The notes below the pieces were generated by a model. It saw nothing but the letters and a program-made list of their open reading frames with translations, made no database searches and was not told where the DNA came from. From contig JAEWMT010000052.1 in the NCBI GenBank assembly GCA_023393095.1, positions 1 to 64,000 of the forward strand: DNA of 64,000 bases. The letters are read 5' to 3'. This DNA comes from Bacillota bacterium (GTDB lineage Bacteria; Bacillota; Clostridia; Lachnospirales; Lachnospiraceae). This document shows positions 25,497-34,685 of this stretch, in pieces (positions within the stretch are counted from its first letter, which is position 1; every line of letters starts with the position of its first letter). A program made the translations under genes and the position numbers.

Positions 25497-27404
25497 ATGA
25501 GCGCGATTTCCTTATTAATTCTATTTCCATTAGTTGCAGCATTGATAATACTCTTGATAAGAAATGATAATGCAAGAAACATGATTGTTAGATTAAGTGC
25601 TGTAATAACCGCTGCATTAACTTTAGTGGTTGTATTTTTATATTTTAAAAACGGCATTGCTTTTCATTATCCCTATGAAAAAGAAATCGATTATGTAATT
25701 GCTGCCGCTGAAATCATAGTGGCTATTTACATAATAACCACAGGTATCAAGAATAAAAAGTATCTGGTTTCGATTTTTTCTTTAATGCAAACTGGTCTAG
25801 CTTTGTGGTATGAATTTACTCAGAAGCATGATATTGAAATAACGAAAGGTATCATATTTGATAAACTTTCCGCAATTATGGTTCTTATCGTTGGTTTAGT
25901 GGGAAGTCTGATCTGCATCTATGCAGTCGGATATATGAAGGATTATCATATCCATCATAGTAATTTCAAAGAGAGAAAGAGCTTCTTTTTTGCAATTTTA
26001 TTTTTGTTTTTATCAGCAATGTTTGGGTTAGTACTTAGTAATAATCTGACTTGGATTTATTTCTGTTGGGAACTGACAACACTGTGTTCCTTTTTACTTA
26101 TCGGATATACAAAGACACAGGAAGCAACGAACAATGCTTTCCGAGCTCTGGTAATCAACCTAGGCGGAGGTATTGCATTTGCTGCTGCAATCGTATATGT
26201 CGGTATGAATTATGAAACATTGGAATTATCAAAATTAATAGCAATGAAGCCAGAAGCACAGGTGTTAATACCGGCATTCCTACTTTCCTTTGCAGCACTA
26301 ACTAAATCAGCACAGTTGCCGTTTTCCTCATGGCTACTTGGGGCAATGGTTGCTCCTACCCCGACTTCTGCGTTATTGCATTCAGCTACCATGGTAAAAG
26401 CGGGTGTGTATATGATTATCAGGCTTGCACCGTTATTAGGGGACAGTTCAGTAGGAAAAACCGTTACACTGGTAGGTGGTGTGACCTTCCTCGCATGCTC
26501 ACTAATGGCTATTTCACAAAGTGATGCAAAGAAGATACTTGCTTATTCAACCTTGGCGAACCTTGGTCTTATTGTAATTTGTGCCAGCGTAGGAACTCAG
26601 GAATCTCTTTGGGCAGCCATTTTATTAATTATATTCCATGCAGTTTCAAAATCCTTATTATTTATATCCGTCGGTTCCACGGAACATAAGATTGGAAGCA
26701 GGGATGTTGAAAATATGGATATTCTGCTTGGCGTTTCGAAAAAACTAGCATTATTTATGATGATTGGTATTGCAGGTATGTTTTTAGCTCCATTTGGAAT
26801 GCTTATTTCAAAATGGGTTGCGATGAAAGCATTTATTGATTCAAATAATATCTTAACGGTAATCATACTTGCCTACGGAAGTGCAGCTACTCTGTTTTAT
26901 TGGACAAAATGGATGGGAAAGCTTGTATCAAAGGTAAATGCAAAGGATCAGACAAAGCATTCCTTACGTTTGGATGAAGAAATTCCCATCTTCATACTTG
27001 CGGTTCTCGTAGTTGTATCCTGCTTTGGATTTCCGGTGATTTCAAAATATGCCCTGATACCTTATCTTACAACAATGTTTGATCATAAGGCGTTAATCCC
27101 GATTGGAGCAAATAATGTAAAACTCATGCTCATTATGTTAAGCATGCTGATCATATTACCAATCAGTTTTATACCGATTTATAAAAAAGATAAACGTAGA
27201 ATTACACCCATCTATATGGCAGGTGAAAATACAGGAGATAATGAAACCTTCAATGGTTCTATCGGAGTAACAAAGAAGGTTGAACTGCGTAATTGGTATA
27301 TGGATAGCTATTTTGGTGAGAGAAGATTGTCTTTCTGGAGTAAACTGTTAGCATTTGGAATCATTGTTGTCGGTGTTATTCTGCTTATTGGAGGGCTTGC
27401 ATAA
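25497..27404 (+). CDS. echA: Ech-type [NiFe] hydrogenase membrane subunit A (antiporter-like)
   Basis: A 635-residue integral membrane protein of the NuoL/MrpA/HyfB family, thought to carry protons or sodium ions in energy-converting hydrogenases. About 14-16 hydrophobic segments are visible. The proton-antiporter core includes YFCWELTTLCSFLLIGYT (conserved Glu), FAALTKSAQLPFSSWLLGAMVAPTPTSALLHSATMVKAGVYM and AYSTLANLGLI. A hydrophilic C-terminal stretch containing MAGEN and YFGER precedes the last helix. AAGGTGA lies seven bases before the start. It overlaps echB by one base, and subunit order matches Ech operons (A-F). Confidence 0.92.
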   Translation: MSAISLLILFPLVAALIILLIRNDNARNMIVRLSAVITAALTLVVVFLYFKNGIAFHYPYEKEIDYVIAAAEIIVAIYIITTGIKNKKYLVSIFSLMQTGLALWYEFTQKHDIEITKGIIFDKLSAIMVLIVGLVGSLICIYAVGYMKDYHIHHSNFKERKSFFFAILFLFLSAMFGLVLSNNLTWIYFCWELTTLCSFLLIGYTKTQEATNNAFRALVINLGGGIAFAAAIVYVGMNYETLELSKLIAMKPEAQVLIPAFLLSFAALTKSAQLPFSSWLLGAMVAPTPTSALLHSATMVKAGVYMIIRLAPLLGDSSVGKTVTLVGGVTFLACSLMAISQSDAKKILAYSTLANLGLIVICASVGTQESLWAAILLIIFHAVSKSLLFISVGSTEHKIGSRDVENMDILLGVSKKLALFMMIGIAGMFLAPFGMLISKWVAMKAFIDSNNILTVIILAYGSAATLFYWTKWMGKLVSKVNAKDQTKHSLRLDEEIPIFILAVLVVVSCFGFPVISKYALIPYLTTMFDHKALIPIGANNVKLMLIMLSMLIILPISFIPIYKKDKRRITPIYMAGENTGDNETFNGSIGVTKKVELRNWYMDSYFGERRLSFWSKLLAFGIIVVGVILLIGGLA

Positions 27405-28264
27405 TGATAATATTAATTATAATCGGAATTGTTATATTAGCACCGTTGGCAGGAGGCTTGCTTACCGGTATTGACCGTATTCTGTCGGCTCGAATGCAAG
27501 GAAGACAAGGTCCTCCGCTTCTTCAGCCTTTTTATGATGTTATTAAACTAATAGGAAAAGAATCCATTGAAGTTAACTTAATGCATCGCTTTTTTGTATA
27601 TGTTTCTCTAGTATTTGCTGTTTTTACTACCGTTATATTGCTTTCCGGCGGTGATATGTTACTTGCAATATTTGCCTTGACACTTGGATCGGTATTTTTT
27701 GTACTCGGCGGATATGCTTCGAATTCACCTTATAGTACGATAGGTTCGGAGAGAGAACTGTTGCAGATTATGGCATATGAACCAATGGTTTTGCTTACTT
27801 GCATTGGGTTATATTATGCAAATCACAGTTTTTTTGTTAAAAATATTATTTCAGCAGAGATACCGGCAATTGTATACCTTCCGGGTGTATTTATCGGTTT
27901 AATCTTTATATTGGCATTCAAATTAAGGAAATCACCCTTTGATCTTAGTATGTCGCATCATGGACACCAGGAAATTGTAAAAGGTATTACAACAGAATAC
28001 TCTGGTAGGGATTTGGCTGTAATTGAAGTAACCCATTGGTATGAGGTTATTATCTCTTTGTCTTTAGTGTATGTATTTATTGCTACAGTTACTCCGATTA
28101 GCCATTTGTTCGCGATACTTGTCTGCATGGTTGTCTATTTTCTGGAGATCGTGATTGATAACAGTGAGGCACGTTTAAAATGGCAGCAAGCCTTGAACTC
28201 AGCATGGATAGTAACCGGTGTTATGGGAACACTGAATCTCATCATTCTGTCATATTACAGATAG
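27404..28264 (+). CDS. echB: Ech-type hydrogenase membrane subunit B (NuoH-like)
   Basis: 286 residues with about eight helices, homologous to NuoH/HyfC, the subunit that joins the membrane arm to the soluble hydrogenase module. Hallmarks are GIDRILSARMQGRQGPPLLQPFYDVIKL near the N-terminus, SERELLQIMAYEPM, the acidic and basic loop KLRKSPFDLSMSHHGHQEIVKGITTEYSG, and YFLEIVIDNSEARLKW at the end. GGAGGG precedes the start. A 214-base gap with a perfect hairpin separates it from echC. Confidence 0.95.
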   Translation: MIILIIIGIVILAPLAGGLLTGIDRILSARMQGRQGPPLLQPFYDVIKLIGKESIEVNLMHRFFVYVSLVFAVFTTVILLSGGDMLLAIFALTLGSVFFVLGGYASNSPYSTIGSERELLQIMAYEPMVLLTCIGLYYANHSFFVKNIISAEIPAIVYLPGVFIGLIFILAFKLRKSPFDLSMSHHGHQEIVKGITTEYSGRDLAVIEVTHWYEVIISLSLVYVFIATVTPISHLFAILVCMVVYFLEIVIDNSEARLKWQQALNSAWIVTGVMGTLNLIILSYYR

Positions 28265-28391
28265 TTCTTGTGAGACCATATATATACAGCTATAAAATTC
28301 TTGGAAACAACTCTAAAATGAATTCAACGGGAATTTTATTATGAATTTCTTTCAGATATTGTTTATGGTTATTGAGAATTTTTACTCACAA

Positions 28392-28419
28392 AGTTTGTAC
28401 TTAATCTATAGTACAAACT
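28392..28419. promoter_or_regulatory. Perfect hairpin inside the ech operon
   Basis: AGTTTGTACT and AGTACAAACT form a perfect 10-bp stem with an 8-base loop and no T-run. It lies in the 214-base echB-echC gap, the largest break inside the ech genes. It could be an mRNA processing or stability element, or a protein-binding site on DNA. Confidence 0.5.
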
Positions 28420-28478
28420 AAATAATGTGCATAGTATCGCGAGATGAGACTTAAGTATGCGCAGGAATGGAGAATTAT

Positions 28479-28910
28479 ATGAAAAGTGTAAAAAAATCAC
28501 CTTGGATTCTACATTATGACGGCACGAGCTGTAACGGCTGTGATATCGAAGTGCTTGCATGTCTGACACCCCTGTATGATGTAGAACGTTTTGGAATAAT
28601 AAATACAGGTAATCCAAAGCATGCTGATATTTTATTAATAACTGGCAGTGTAAATGAACAGAATATACCTGTAGTGAAGCAGCTTTATGAACAGATGGCA
28701 GAACCTAAGGTAGTAGTAGCAGTTGGTATTTGTGCAACCTCTGGCGGAATATTTGCAGACTGCTATAATGTAGTGGGCGGTGTAAATAAGGTTATTCCGG
28801 TTGATGTGTATGTACCGGGATGTGCTGCGCGGCCCGAGTCTATTATTGACGGGGTTGTTAAAGCACTTGATATTTTAGAGGAAAAGCAGAAGGTTGCCAG
28901 AAAGAAATAG
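28479..28910 (+). CDS. echC: Ech-type hydrogenase small subunit (NuoB-like)
   Basis: 143 residues that hold the proximal [4Fe-4S] cluster passing electrons to and from the NiFe site. The four ligands are seen as TSCNGCD (two Cys), GICATSGG and VPGCAARPE. There is no twin-arginine signal, as expected for a cytoplasm-facing membrane-bound enzyme. The start MKSVKKSPW is chosen because GGAG precedes it by six bases; the in-frame ATG four codons earlier is poorly placed. It is followed 20 bases later by echD. Confidence 0.95.
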   Translation: MKSVKKSPWILHYDGTSCNGCDIEVLACLTPLYDVERFGIINTGNPKHADILLITGSVNEQNIPVVKQLYEQMAEPKVVVAVGICATSGGIFADCYNVVGGVNKVIPVDVYVPGCAARPESIIDGVVKALDILEEKQKVARKK

Positions 28911-28930
28911 TATATACATGGGAGGTTCTT

Positions 28931-29281
28931 ATGGGATATCAGATAATAAGAGATATAACAGTGAATGATTTATTAGCTGAAGTACTGAATATTAAAAATG
29001 AAGGCTATCGGCTAGTGGCCATTACCTGTACCAGCAAAGATGGTCTTGAAATCAGTTACTCCTTTGATAAGGACTATGATTTATTAACCTTACGGATTAT
29101 AACTGATACCGAAACGGAGGTTTCCAGCATAAGTATTATGTATTCCTATGCATTTATGTATGAAAATGAGATTAAAGAGCTTTTTGGAGCAAATATTAAA
29201 AATATTAATCTCGATTTTAATAACACATTATATAAGATTCCTGTAAAAACGCCGTTTCATATGACAAAGAGCGAAGAATAG
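28931..29281 (+). CDS. echD: Ech-type hydrogenase subunit D (NuoC-like)
   Basis: 116 residues of the NuoC/30-kDa family, a structural subunit that contacts the large and small subunits. The C-terminal region SYAFMYENEIKELFGANIKNI is the recognisable part (compare the YENE-I-x-ELFG pattern). No cofactor ligands. GGAGG precedes the ATG. It lies between echC and echE, as in other Ech operons. Confidence 0.9.
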   Translation: MGYQIIRDITVNDLLAEVLNIKNEGYRLVAITCTSKDGLEISYSFDKDYDLLTLRIITDTETEVSSISIMYSYAFMYENEIKELFGANIKNINLDFNNTLYKIPVKTPFHMTKSEE

Positions 29282-29295
29282 TCGGAGGAAGATCG

Positions 29296-30375
29296 ATGGG
29301 AAAGAGAACTGTAGTTCCGTTTGGCCCTCAGCATCCAGTACTTCCCGAACCGATTCATCTGGATCTGGTTTTGGAAGATGAGGTTGTTGTTGAGGCAATA
29401 CCGAAAATAGGTTATATACACAGAGGCCTGGAAAAACTGGTTGAAAAGAAGGATTATCTACAATACACCTATGTTGCTGAGAGAATTTGCGGTATTTGTT
29501 CTTTCATGCATGGTATGGGATATTGTATGACAATAGAAAGTATCATGAATGTGGAGATTCCGGAGAGAGCTTCCTTCTTAAGGACAATCTGGGCAGAATT
29601 ATCACGTCTTCACAGTCATATCTTATGGCTGGGATTACTTGCGGATGCCTTCGGATTTGAAAGTCTGTTTATGCAATCTTGGAAACACCGTGAAAAGGTT
29701 CTTGATTTATTTGAAGAGACCACAGGCGGAAGGGTTATCTTTTCGGTCTGTGATGTTGGTGGAGTTAGAAAGGACATCAATTCCGAGACTCTGAATAAAA
29801 TAAAAACCGTATTAACAGAAATTGAGAAAGAACTGAGTGAAACGACGAAGGTGTTTATCAATGATTCCACAGTAAAGCTTCGTACCAAGAATGTTGGAGT
29901 GCTTTCAAAACAAGCTGCTTTTGATCTTGGTGCTGTAGGACCGATGGCAAGAGCCAGTGGAATTGAAATGGATATGAGAACACAGGGTTATGCTGCTTAT
30001 GGAAAATTGAATTTTAAACCAATTGTTGATGATGGGGGCGATTGCTATGCAAGAACCACTGTTAGAATAAATGAAATGTTTCAGACAATTGACCTAATTA
30101 AACAATGTATTGACTTAATTCCGGAAGGTGAAATTAAGGTTAAGGTAACCGGTAATCCAACCGGAGAATATTTTACGCGGGTAGAACAACCACGCGGGGA
30201 GGTAGTTTATTATGCAAAAGCAAACGGGACAAAATATTTGGACAGAGTTAGAGTAAGAACACCTACCTTTGCAAATATTCCCGCTCTTTTGGAAACCCTG
30301 AAGGGATGTTCGTTAGCCGATGTACCTATTTTAATTCTCACCATTGATCCATGCATTAGCTGTACAGAGCGATGA
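29296..30375 (+). CDS. echE: Ech-type hydrogenase large (catalytic NiFe) subunit
   Basis: 359 residues, NuoD-like, carrying the Ni-Fe(CN)2CO site that interconverts H2 with protons and electrons. Both cysteine motifs are present: RICGICSFMHG (about 62-72) and the C-terminal DPCISCTER. Cys, not selenocysteine, occupies every metal position. The protein stops right after the R of DPCxxCxxR, which is where most large subunits are cut after nickel insertion, so no protease is needed; none is encoded nearby. GGAGG precedes the ATG. Group 4 assignment rests on the whole operon. Confidence 0.96.
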   Translation: MGKRTVVPFGPQHPVLPEPIHLDLVLEDEVVVEAIPKIGYIHRGLEKLVEKKDYLQYTYVAERICGICSFMHGMGYCMTIESIMNVEIPERASFLRTIWAELSRLHSHILWLGLLADAFGFESLFMQSWKHREKVLDLFEETTGGRVIFSVCDVGGVRKDINSETLNKIKTVLTEIEKELSETTKVFINDSTVKLRTKNVGVLSKQAAFDLGAVGPMARASGIEMDMRTQGYAAYGKLNFKPIVDDGGDCYARTTVRINEMFQTIDLIKQCIDLIPEGEIKVKVTGNPTGEYFTRVEQPRGEVVYYAKANGTKYLDRVRVRTPTFANIPALLETLKGCSLADVPILILTIDPCISCTER

Positions 30376-30416
30376 TATAATTAGCCGTAACACTTGTCGG
30401 CAGAATAGAGGTAATT

Positions 30417-30779
30417 ATGTCTTTATTAAGAATGTCTAAGACACTTTTTAAAAATCTATTTCATGGACCTTATACCGTTCTGTATCCAATAAAGCAGAAG
30501 GATAAATATGAGCGTACCAGAGGTAAGATTGGAATTGATATTGATAATTGTATTTTTTGCGGTATGTGCGAGAGACGCTGCCCTACCGGAGCTATAAAAG
30601 TTGAGAAAGGCAAAACTTCCTGGAGTATTGAGAGACTCCAGTGCATACAATGTAACTATTGCAATGAAGTATGTCCAAAAAAATGCCTTAGGATGGAGAA
30701 TGAATACACCTCACCCTCCTATGGCAGCGTAAGGGATGAATATACAAAATGCACGAATACCCAATCACCCAGCGAATAA
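30417..30779 (+). CDS. echF: Ech-type hydrogenase ferredoxin-like subunit
   Basis: 120 residues with two [4Fe-4S] motifs, CIFCGMCERRCP and CIQCNYCNEVCP, each giving a C-x2-C-x2-C-x3-C set. It relays electrons between soluble ferredoxin and the small-subunit cluster, so the complex can drive H2 evolution from reduced ferredoxin or the reverse. The C-terminal ~25 residues are hydrophilic, and their codons overlap the start of hypA by 31 bases. The ribosome site is GAGG. Confidence 0.94.
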   Translation: MSLLRMSKTLFKNLFHGPYTVLYPIKQKDKYERTRGKIGIDIDNCIFCGMCERRCPTGAIKVEKGKTSWSIERLQCIQCNYCNEVCPKKCLRMENEYTSPSYGSVRDEYTKCTNTQSPSE

Positions 30780-31087
30780 TTGAGATTGCAGATGAATATG
30801 CTGCAAAAAACAACGCATCCGAGGTTAAGGTTATTAATCTGGTAGTTGGAGATTATTGTGGCTATGTGGCCAGCTCCATTGAATTATATTTTGATCTTAT
30901 CGCAGAAGGAAAATTATGCGAAAAAGCAAAGCTTAATATTGAAAGGGTTGTTCCTAAACTAAAATGTAGCAGCTGCGGTGAATTATTTGTAAGAAAACCA
31001 TTCTCTTTTGAATGCCCTAATTGTAAAGGTGAAGGAAGTCCTACTGAGATTGGACAGGAATTTTATATTAGATCAATTGAGATATAG
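30749..31087 (+). CDS. hypA: Hydrogenase nickel-incorporation protein HypA
   Basis: 112 residues. The N-terminal MHEYPIT supplies the nickel-binding His2, and the zinc ribbon CSSC...CPNC is in the C-terminal half. HypA works with HypB to insert nickel into the large subunit. The start lies inside echF in another frame (31-base overlap), tying structural and maturation genes into one transcript. Length is normal. Confidence 0.95.
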   Translation: MHEYPITQRIIEIADEYAAKNNASEVKVINLVVGDYCGYVASSIELYFDLIAEGKLCEKAKLNIERVVPKLKCSSCGELFVRKPFSFECPNCKGEGSPTEIGQEFYIRSIEI

Positions 31088-31137
31088 CGATTATGATTAG
31101 TAATAAGAAGTTATTTGTCGGCAGGATGGAGGGTATT

Positions 31138-31791
31138 ATGTCAGAAAATAAAGAAATAGAAGTAATGCAATCCGTGTATGATAAGAATGATGAGGTTGCT
31201 TCTCAGATAAATGTTGAATTAACAAAAAAAGGGATTTTTGCAATCAATGTTATGGGTGCACCTGGGGCAGGGAAAACCACATCTTTAATTCAGATTATCA
31301 AGCGGCTAAATCAGATAACACCCTATGTTATTGAGGGTGATATTGAAGCAGATTTTGATACAAAGACTCTGCAGTCCTTGGGAGTTAAGGCAATACAGAT
31401 CAATACCGGTGGTGCCTGCCACCTGGATTCTCCATTAATCGGTAATGCGGTAGAAGAGTTAAAACTGACGAACGGAGTACTATTTATAGAAAACATAGGT
31501 AATCTGGTATGTCCTGCTGAATTTATGATAGGTGAACATGCTAAAATGCTGATTTCCACTGTCACGGAGGGCAGTGATAAACCATATAAATATCCTCTTG
31601 CTTTTGAAAAAGCGGATATTATCTTACTTAATAAATGCGATTTGTTACCTTATGTTGATTTTGATGAAGACTTCTTTATGAAGGGTGTGAGGGCTTTAAA
31701 CAAGACCGCTCCTGTGGTTAAAATATCCGGTAAAACAGAAGAGGGTTTTGATAAAGTAGTATCATGGATAATGGAAAAAGTAAATTCATAA
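31138..31791 (+). CDS. hypB: Hydrogenase nickel-incorporation GTPase HypB
   Basis: 217 residues of the SIMIBI GTPase class. It has the P-loop MGAPGAGKTTS, the metal-binding region TGGACHLDSPLI, FIENIGNLVCPAEF, and the guanine motif NKCD. There is no N-terminal His-rich stretch, so it lacks the nickel-storage function seen in some HypB proteins. The start MSENKEIEV is chosen because GGAGGG precedes it by about five bases; an upstream in-frame ATG at 31093 is poorly placed. The 3' end overlaps hypF by 28 bases. Confidence 0.95.
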   Translation: MSENKEIEVMQSVYDKNDEVASQINVELTKKGIFAINVMGAPGAGKTTSLIQIIKRLNQITPYVIEGDIEADFDTKTLQSLGVKAIQINTGGACHLDSPLIGNAVEELKLTNGVLFIENIGNLVCPAEFMIGEHAKMLISTVTEGSDKPYKYPLAFEKADIILLNKCDLLPYVDFDEDFFMKGVRALNKTAPVVKISGKTEEGFDKVVSWIMEKVNS

Positions 31792-34268
31792 CAGAAAAGA
31801 TAAAAGTTTACGGTATTGTACAAGGGGTTGGATTTCGACCCCTTGTTTATCGTATTGCCAAAAAACATAAAATCTGCGGAACAGTCCGCAATGTCGGTGG
31901 CTATGTTGAAATAATAGCCCAGGGAACTGAAAGTACACTTTCTGATTTTATTGGAGAATTAAAGGACTGTAATAATAGCGGCGGGTGTGAAATAATTAAG
32001 CTGGAGAATGAGGTAATACAAGTAAATGTAAAAGAGGATATATTTACTGACTTTACTATAATAGGAAGTGAAATAAGTGATGAAACGTCGATCATTCCTC
32101 CCGATCTTCCGGTATGTTCAAGCTGTGTGGAGGAACTATATGAGGGAAGTGATAGGCGATTTCAAAATCCTTTTATCAGCTGTATGTCCTGCGGCCCTAG
32201 ATATACAATCATTGAGGAACTGCCCTATGATCGACAGAATACAACCATGATAGATTTTATGATGTGTGATTCCTGTCGTGCAGAATATATAGCACCCGAT
32301 AGCAGGCGGTTTCATGCCCAGACGATATCCTGCAATGACTGCGGACCTTATCTAATATTTCATGATGCTAAAGAGGAGAATACTTCTAATTTCAGGATCG
32401 AAGAAAAACATTTTGTTAATGACAAGATGGAAGAAAAGTATCTTGTTAATAACAGGATGAAGGAGAAGCATCATGTAAATGATAGGCAGAAAGAGAAGAT
32501 TAATATTGATGTTAAACAGAAGGAGCGAGGCGGGGCTGAAAGAAAGATAGACAGAGAGTTATATAATCAAGAGGCCTTGGAAAAGGCAGTCTCCATACTT
32601 CAGTCCGGCGGCATCCTTGCGGTAAAGGGAATCGGTGGATTTCATTATGTCTGCTCTCCGTTTACGGAAGAGACAGTAAATAATCTTCGTATATTGAAGG
32701 GACGTGAGGAAAAGCCCTTTGCTGTCATGTTTCCTGGCATTCAGGAAATTGAAAAATACTGTGTGGTATCGGATGAGGAGAGAGCATTGCTTCAGACGAA
32801 TGCAAGGCCGATTGTCCTCTTATATCAAAAGAATACTTCTATGGCGCCTTCAACGAATAAGGGCAGCATTTACTGCGGTGCTTTCTTACCATATACACCG
32901 CTTCAGTTACTGCTAACCGGTCAGTGCGGACCCTTAATTATGACCAGTGCAAATAGTTCCGATCAGCCGATAATCAGAGAAGATCATGTAATATTAGCTT
33001 TAACTTCGCCTTATTTGGATGGAGTATTATATAATACGAGAAGAATTATACGTTCTGTGGACGATTCAGTTGCTAAAATTATTGATGGTAAACCGCAGCT
33101 CATCCGTAGAAGTCGAGGATATGTGCCTTATCCGGTTTTTATTAATCAGGAAAGATCATTAACTAAGCTTAATAGCCCTAAATTACCTAAGCACAAGATG
33201 ATATTTGCTGCAGGAGGAGATTTGAAAGGGGTTTACTGCCTTTATAAGAACGGGAAGGCAGTATTGTCACAATATTTTGGTGATTTGGAGGAAGTATCCG
33301 TCCTGGAGGAATATCGAAAATCGATTCAGGATTTAAAAGAGCTCTTAAGAATACGTCCTGAACTTGCAGTCTGCGATTTGCATCCAAATTATCATTCCGT
33401 TCACTTTGCCAAAACGCTTGGAATTCCGCTTCTTCAGGTACAGCATCATCATGCACATATCGCATCTGTTATAGCTGAACATGATCTGAAGGGTAAGGTG
33501 ATTGGTGTCGCTTTTGACGGTACCGGATATGGAACAGACGGTAATATCTGGGGCGGTGAATTCCTTGTCTGTGAAGGTGCAAACTATATTCGAGCTGCCC
33601 ATTTAAGCTATACCCCGGTTCTTGGTGGTGATCAATCGATGAAGGATGCACGTAAAACAGCGACCTGCCATCTGATCAATTCAGGACTTGAGGAATTTGT
33701 TAGGGATGATCGTAAGGAGGTAATTGAAACAGTTCTTATGCATAGGGTAAATACTGTATTGACCTCAAGTATGGGAAGACTTTTTGATGCCGTTTCGTCC
33801 CTACTAAATATCAGTCAGGAAGATAGATACGAAGGAGAATGTGCAGCACTACTAGAAAGGGAAGCTGTTCTAGCTAAAAGAAATCATGTGAAACCGGAAA
33901 AGCTTAACTTTGCAATTTCACAAAAACATGAGATAATGGAACTTGATCCGAAACCGTTATTCGAAGCAATATGTAATTTAAGGGATAATAGTAACATAAG
34001 TTCACTGGCGCTTGGTTTTCACTATGCAGTTGTAGAAGCAGTAGGAGATATCTGTGAGAATTTAAGAAACAGATATCACTGTAACACAGTCGCGTTAAGT
34101 GGAGGAGTATTCCAGAATACCATATTGACGGAGCAGACGTTAAAGGTGTTACGTAACAAAAACTTTGAGGTATATGGTAATATGGCTGTTCCACCGAATG
34201 ACGGGGGTGTTTGTCTGGGTCAGACTTATTTAGCATTACAGGAAAATAATAAAGGTTTTCTTGTGTGA
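31764..34268 (+). CDS. hypF: Carbamoyltransferase HypF, with an unusual repeated insert
   Basis: 834 residues. It turns carbamoyl phosphate into a HypE-bound group that becomes the cyanide ligands of the active-site iron. Domains in order: acylphosphatase (KVYGIVQGVGFRPLVYRIA), four-part zinc finger (CSSC, CMSC, CDSC, CNDC), YrdC-like ATP domain, and Kae1-like carbamoyltransferase with VQHHHAHIASV and FDGTGYGTDGNIWGGEF. Between zinc fingers and YrdC domain (about residues 205-260) is a charged insert of four near-identical 10-residue units of the E-K-H-x-V-N-D-x-M kind, which I do not know from typical HypF. The start overlaps hypB and has a weak ribosome site. Confidence 0.94.
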   Translation: MDNGKSKFITEKIKVYGIVQGVGFRPLVYRIAKKHKICGTVRNVGGYVEIIAQGTESTLSDFIGELKDCNNSGGCEIIKLENEVIQVNVKEDIFTDFTIIGSEISDETSIIPPDLPVCSSCVEELYEGSDRRFQNPFISCMSCGPRYTIIEELPYDRQNTTMIDFMMCDSCRAEYIAPDSRRFHAQTISCNDCGPYLIFHDAKEENTSNFRIEEKHFVNDKMEEKYLVNNRMKEKHHVNDRQKEKINIDVKQKERGGAERKIDRELYNQEALEKAVSILQSGGILAVKGIGGFHYVCSPFTEETVNNLRILKGREEKPFAVMFPGIQEIEKYCVVSDEERALLQTNARPIVLLYQKNTSMAPSTNKGSIYCGAFLPYTPLQLLLTGQCGPLIMTSANSSDQPIIREDHVILALTSPYLDGVLYNTRRIIRSVDDSVAKIIDGKPQLIRRSRGYVPYPVFINQERSLTKLNSPKLPKHKMIFAAGGDLKGVYCLYKNGKAVLSQYFGDLEEVSVLEEYRKSIQDLKELLRIRPELAVCDLHPNYHSVHFAKTLGIPLLQVQHHHAHIASVIAEHDLKGKVIGVAFDGTGYGTDGNIWGGEFLVCEGANYIRAAHLSYTPVLGGDQSMKDARKTATCHLINSGLEEFVRDDRKEVIETVLMHRVNTVLTSSMGRLFDAVSSLLNISQEDRYEGECAALLEREAVLAKRNHVKPEKLNFAISQKHEIMELDPKPLFEAICNLRDNSNISSLALGFHYAVVEAVGDICENLRNRYHCNTVALSGGVFQNTILTEQTLKVLRNKNFEVYGNMAVPPNDGGVCLGQTYLALQENNKGFLV
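32400..32519 (+). repeat. Four tandem 30-bp repeats inside hypF
   Basis: Units begin at 32400, 32430, 32460 and 32490, each encoding ten residues: first EEKHFVNDKM, then EEKYLVNNRM, KEKHHVNDRQ and KEKINIDVKQ. They decay toward the 3' end. Because the period is a multiple of three, copy-number change keeps the reading frame. Confidence 0.85.
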
Positions 34269-34442
34269 ATATGGAAAATCAAAAGTCTGTATAGTTTTTT
34301 TCTTTAAATATAGATACATTAAATATCTGAATGGTTTTTGTATTTGAAAACCGAATAACATGGTGAATTAAGTTTTAAACGAAATAATATAACTATGAAA
34401 TTGTTATAGATACGTATGTTTGAATAGAAAGGTTGGTAGCCT

Positions 34443-34685
34443 ATGTGTGTTGCGGTGCCGGGAAGAATCACTGAGATTAACGGTGACTTTGCAAAAGTAA
34501 ATATCATGGAGAATATAACTCAGGCGAACATAAAGCTTGTTGATACTAAGGTGGGAGATTATGTTCTGATTCATGCAGGCTGTGTGATTGAGGTACTTAA
34601 AAAGGACATGGCAGAGGAAATTCTAAGTATATTTACAGAACTTCAGGAGGTTGTAGATGAAGACACTATCGCAGGTGAAGGATGA
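34443..34685 (+). CDS. hypC: Hydrogenase maturation chaperone HypC
   Basis: 80 residues. The N-terminal MCVAVPG holds the essential Cys2 that, with HypD, carries the Fe(CN)2CO unit and delivers it to the large subunit. The rest is a small beta-barrel (OB-like). A 174-base gap after hypF contains no clear promoter or terminator. The end overlaps hypD by 29 bases. Confidence 0.95.
   Translation: MCVAVPGRITEINGDFAKVNIMENITQANIKLVDTKVGDYVLIHAGCVIEVLKKDMAEEILSIFTELQEVVDEDTIAGEG

Noticed and set aside
29296..30375. A selenocysteine-containing hydrogenase
   Set aside because: All metal-ligand positions are encoded by Cys codons, with no in-frame TGA.
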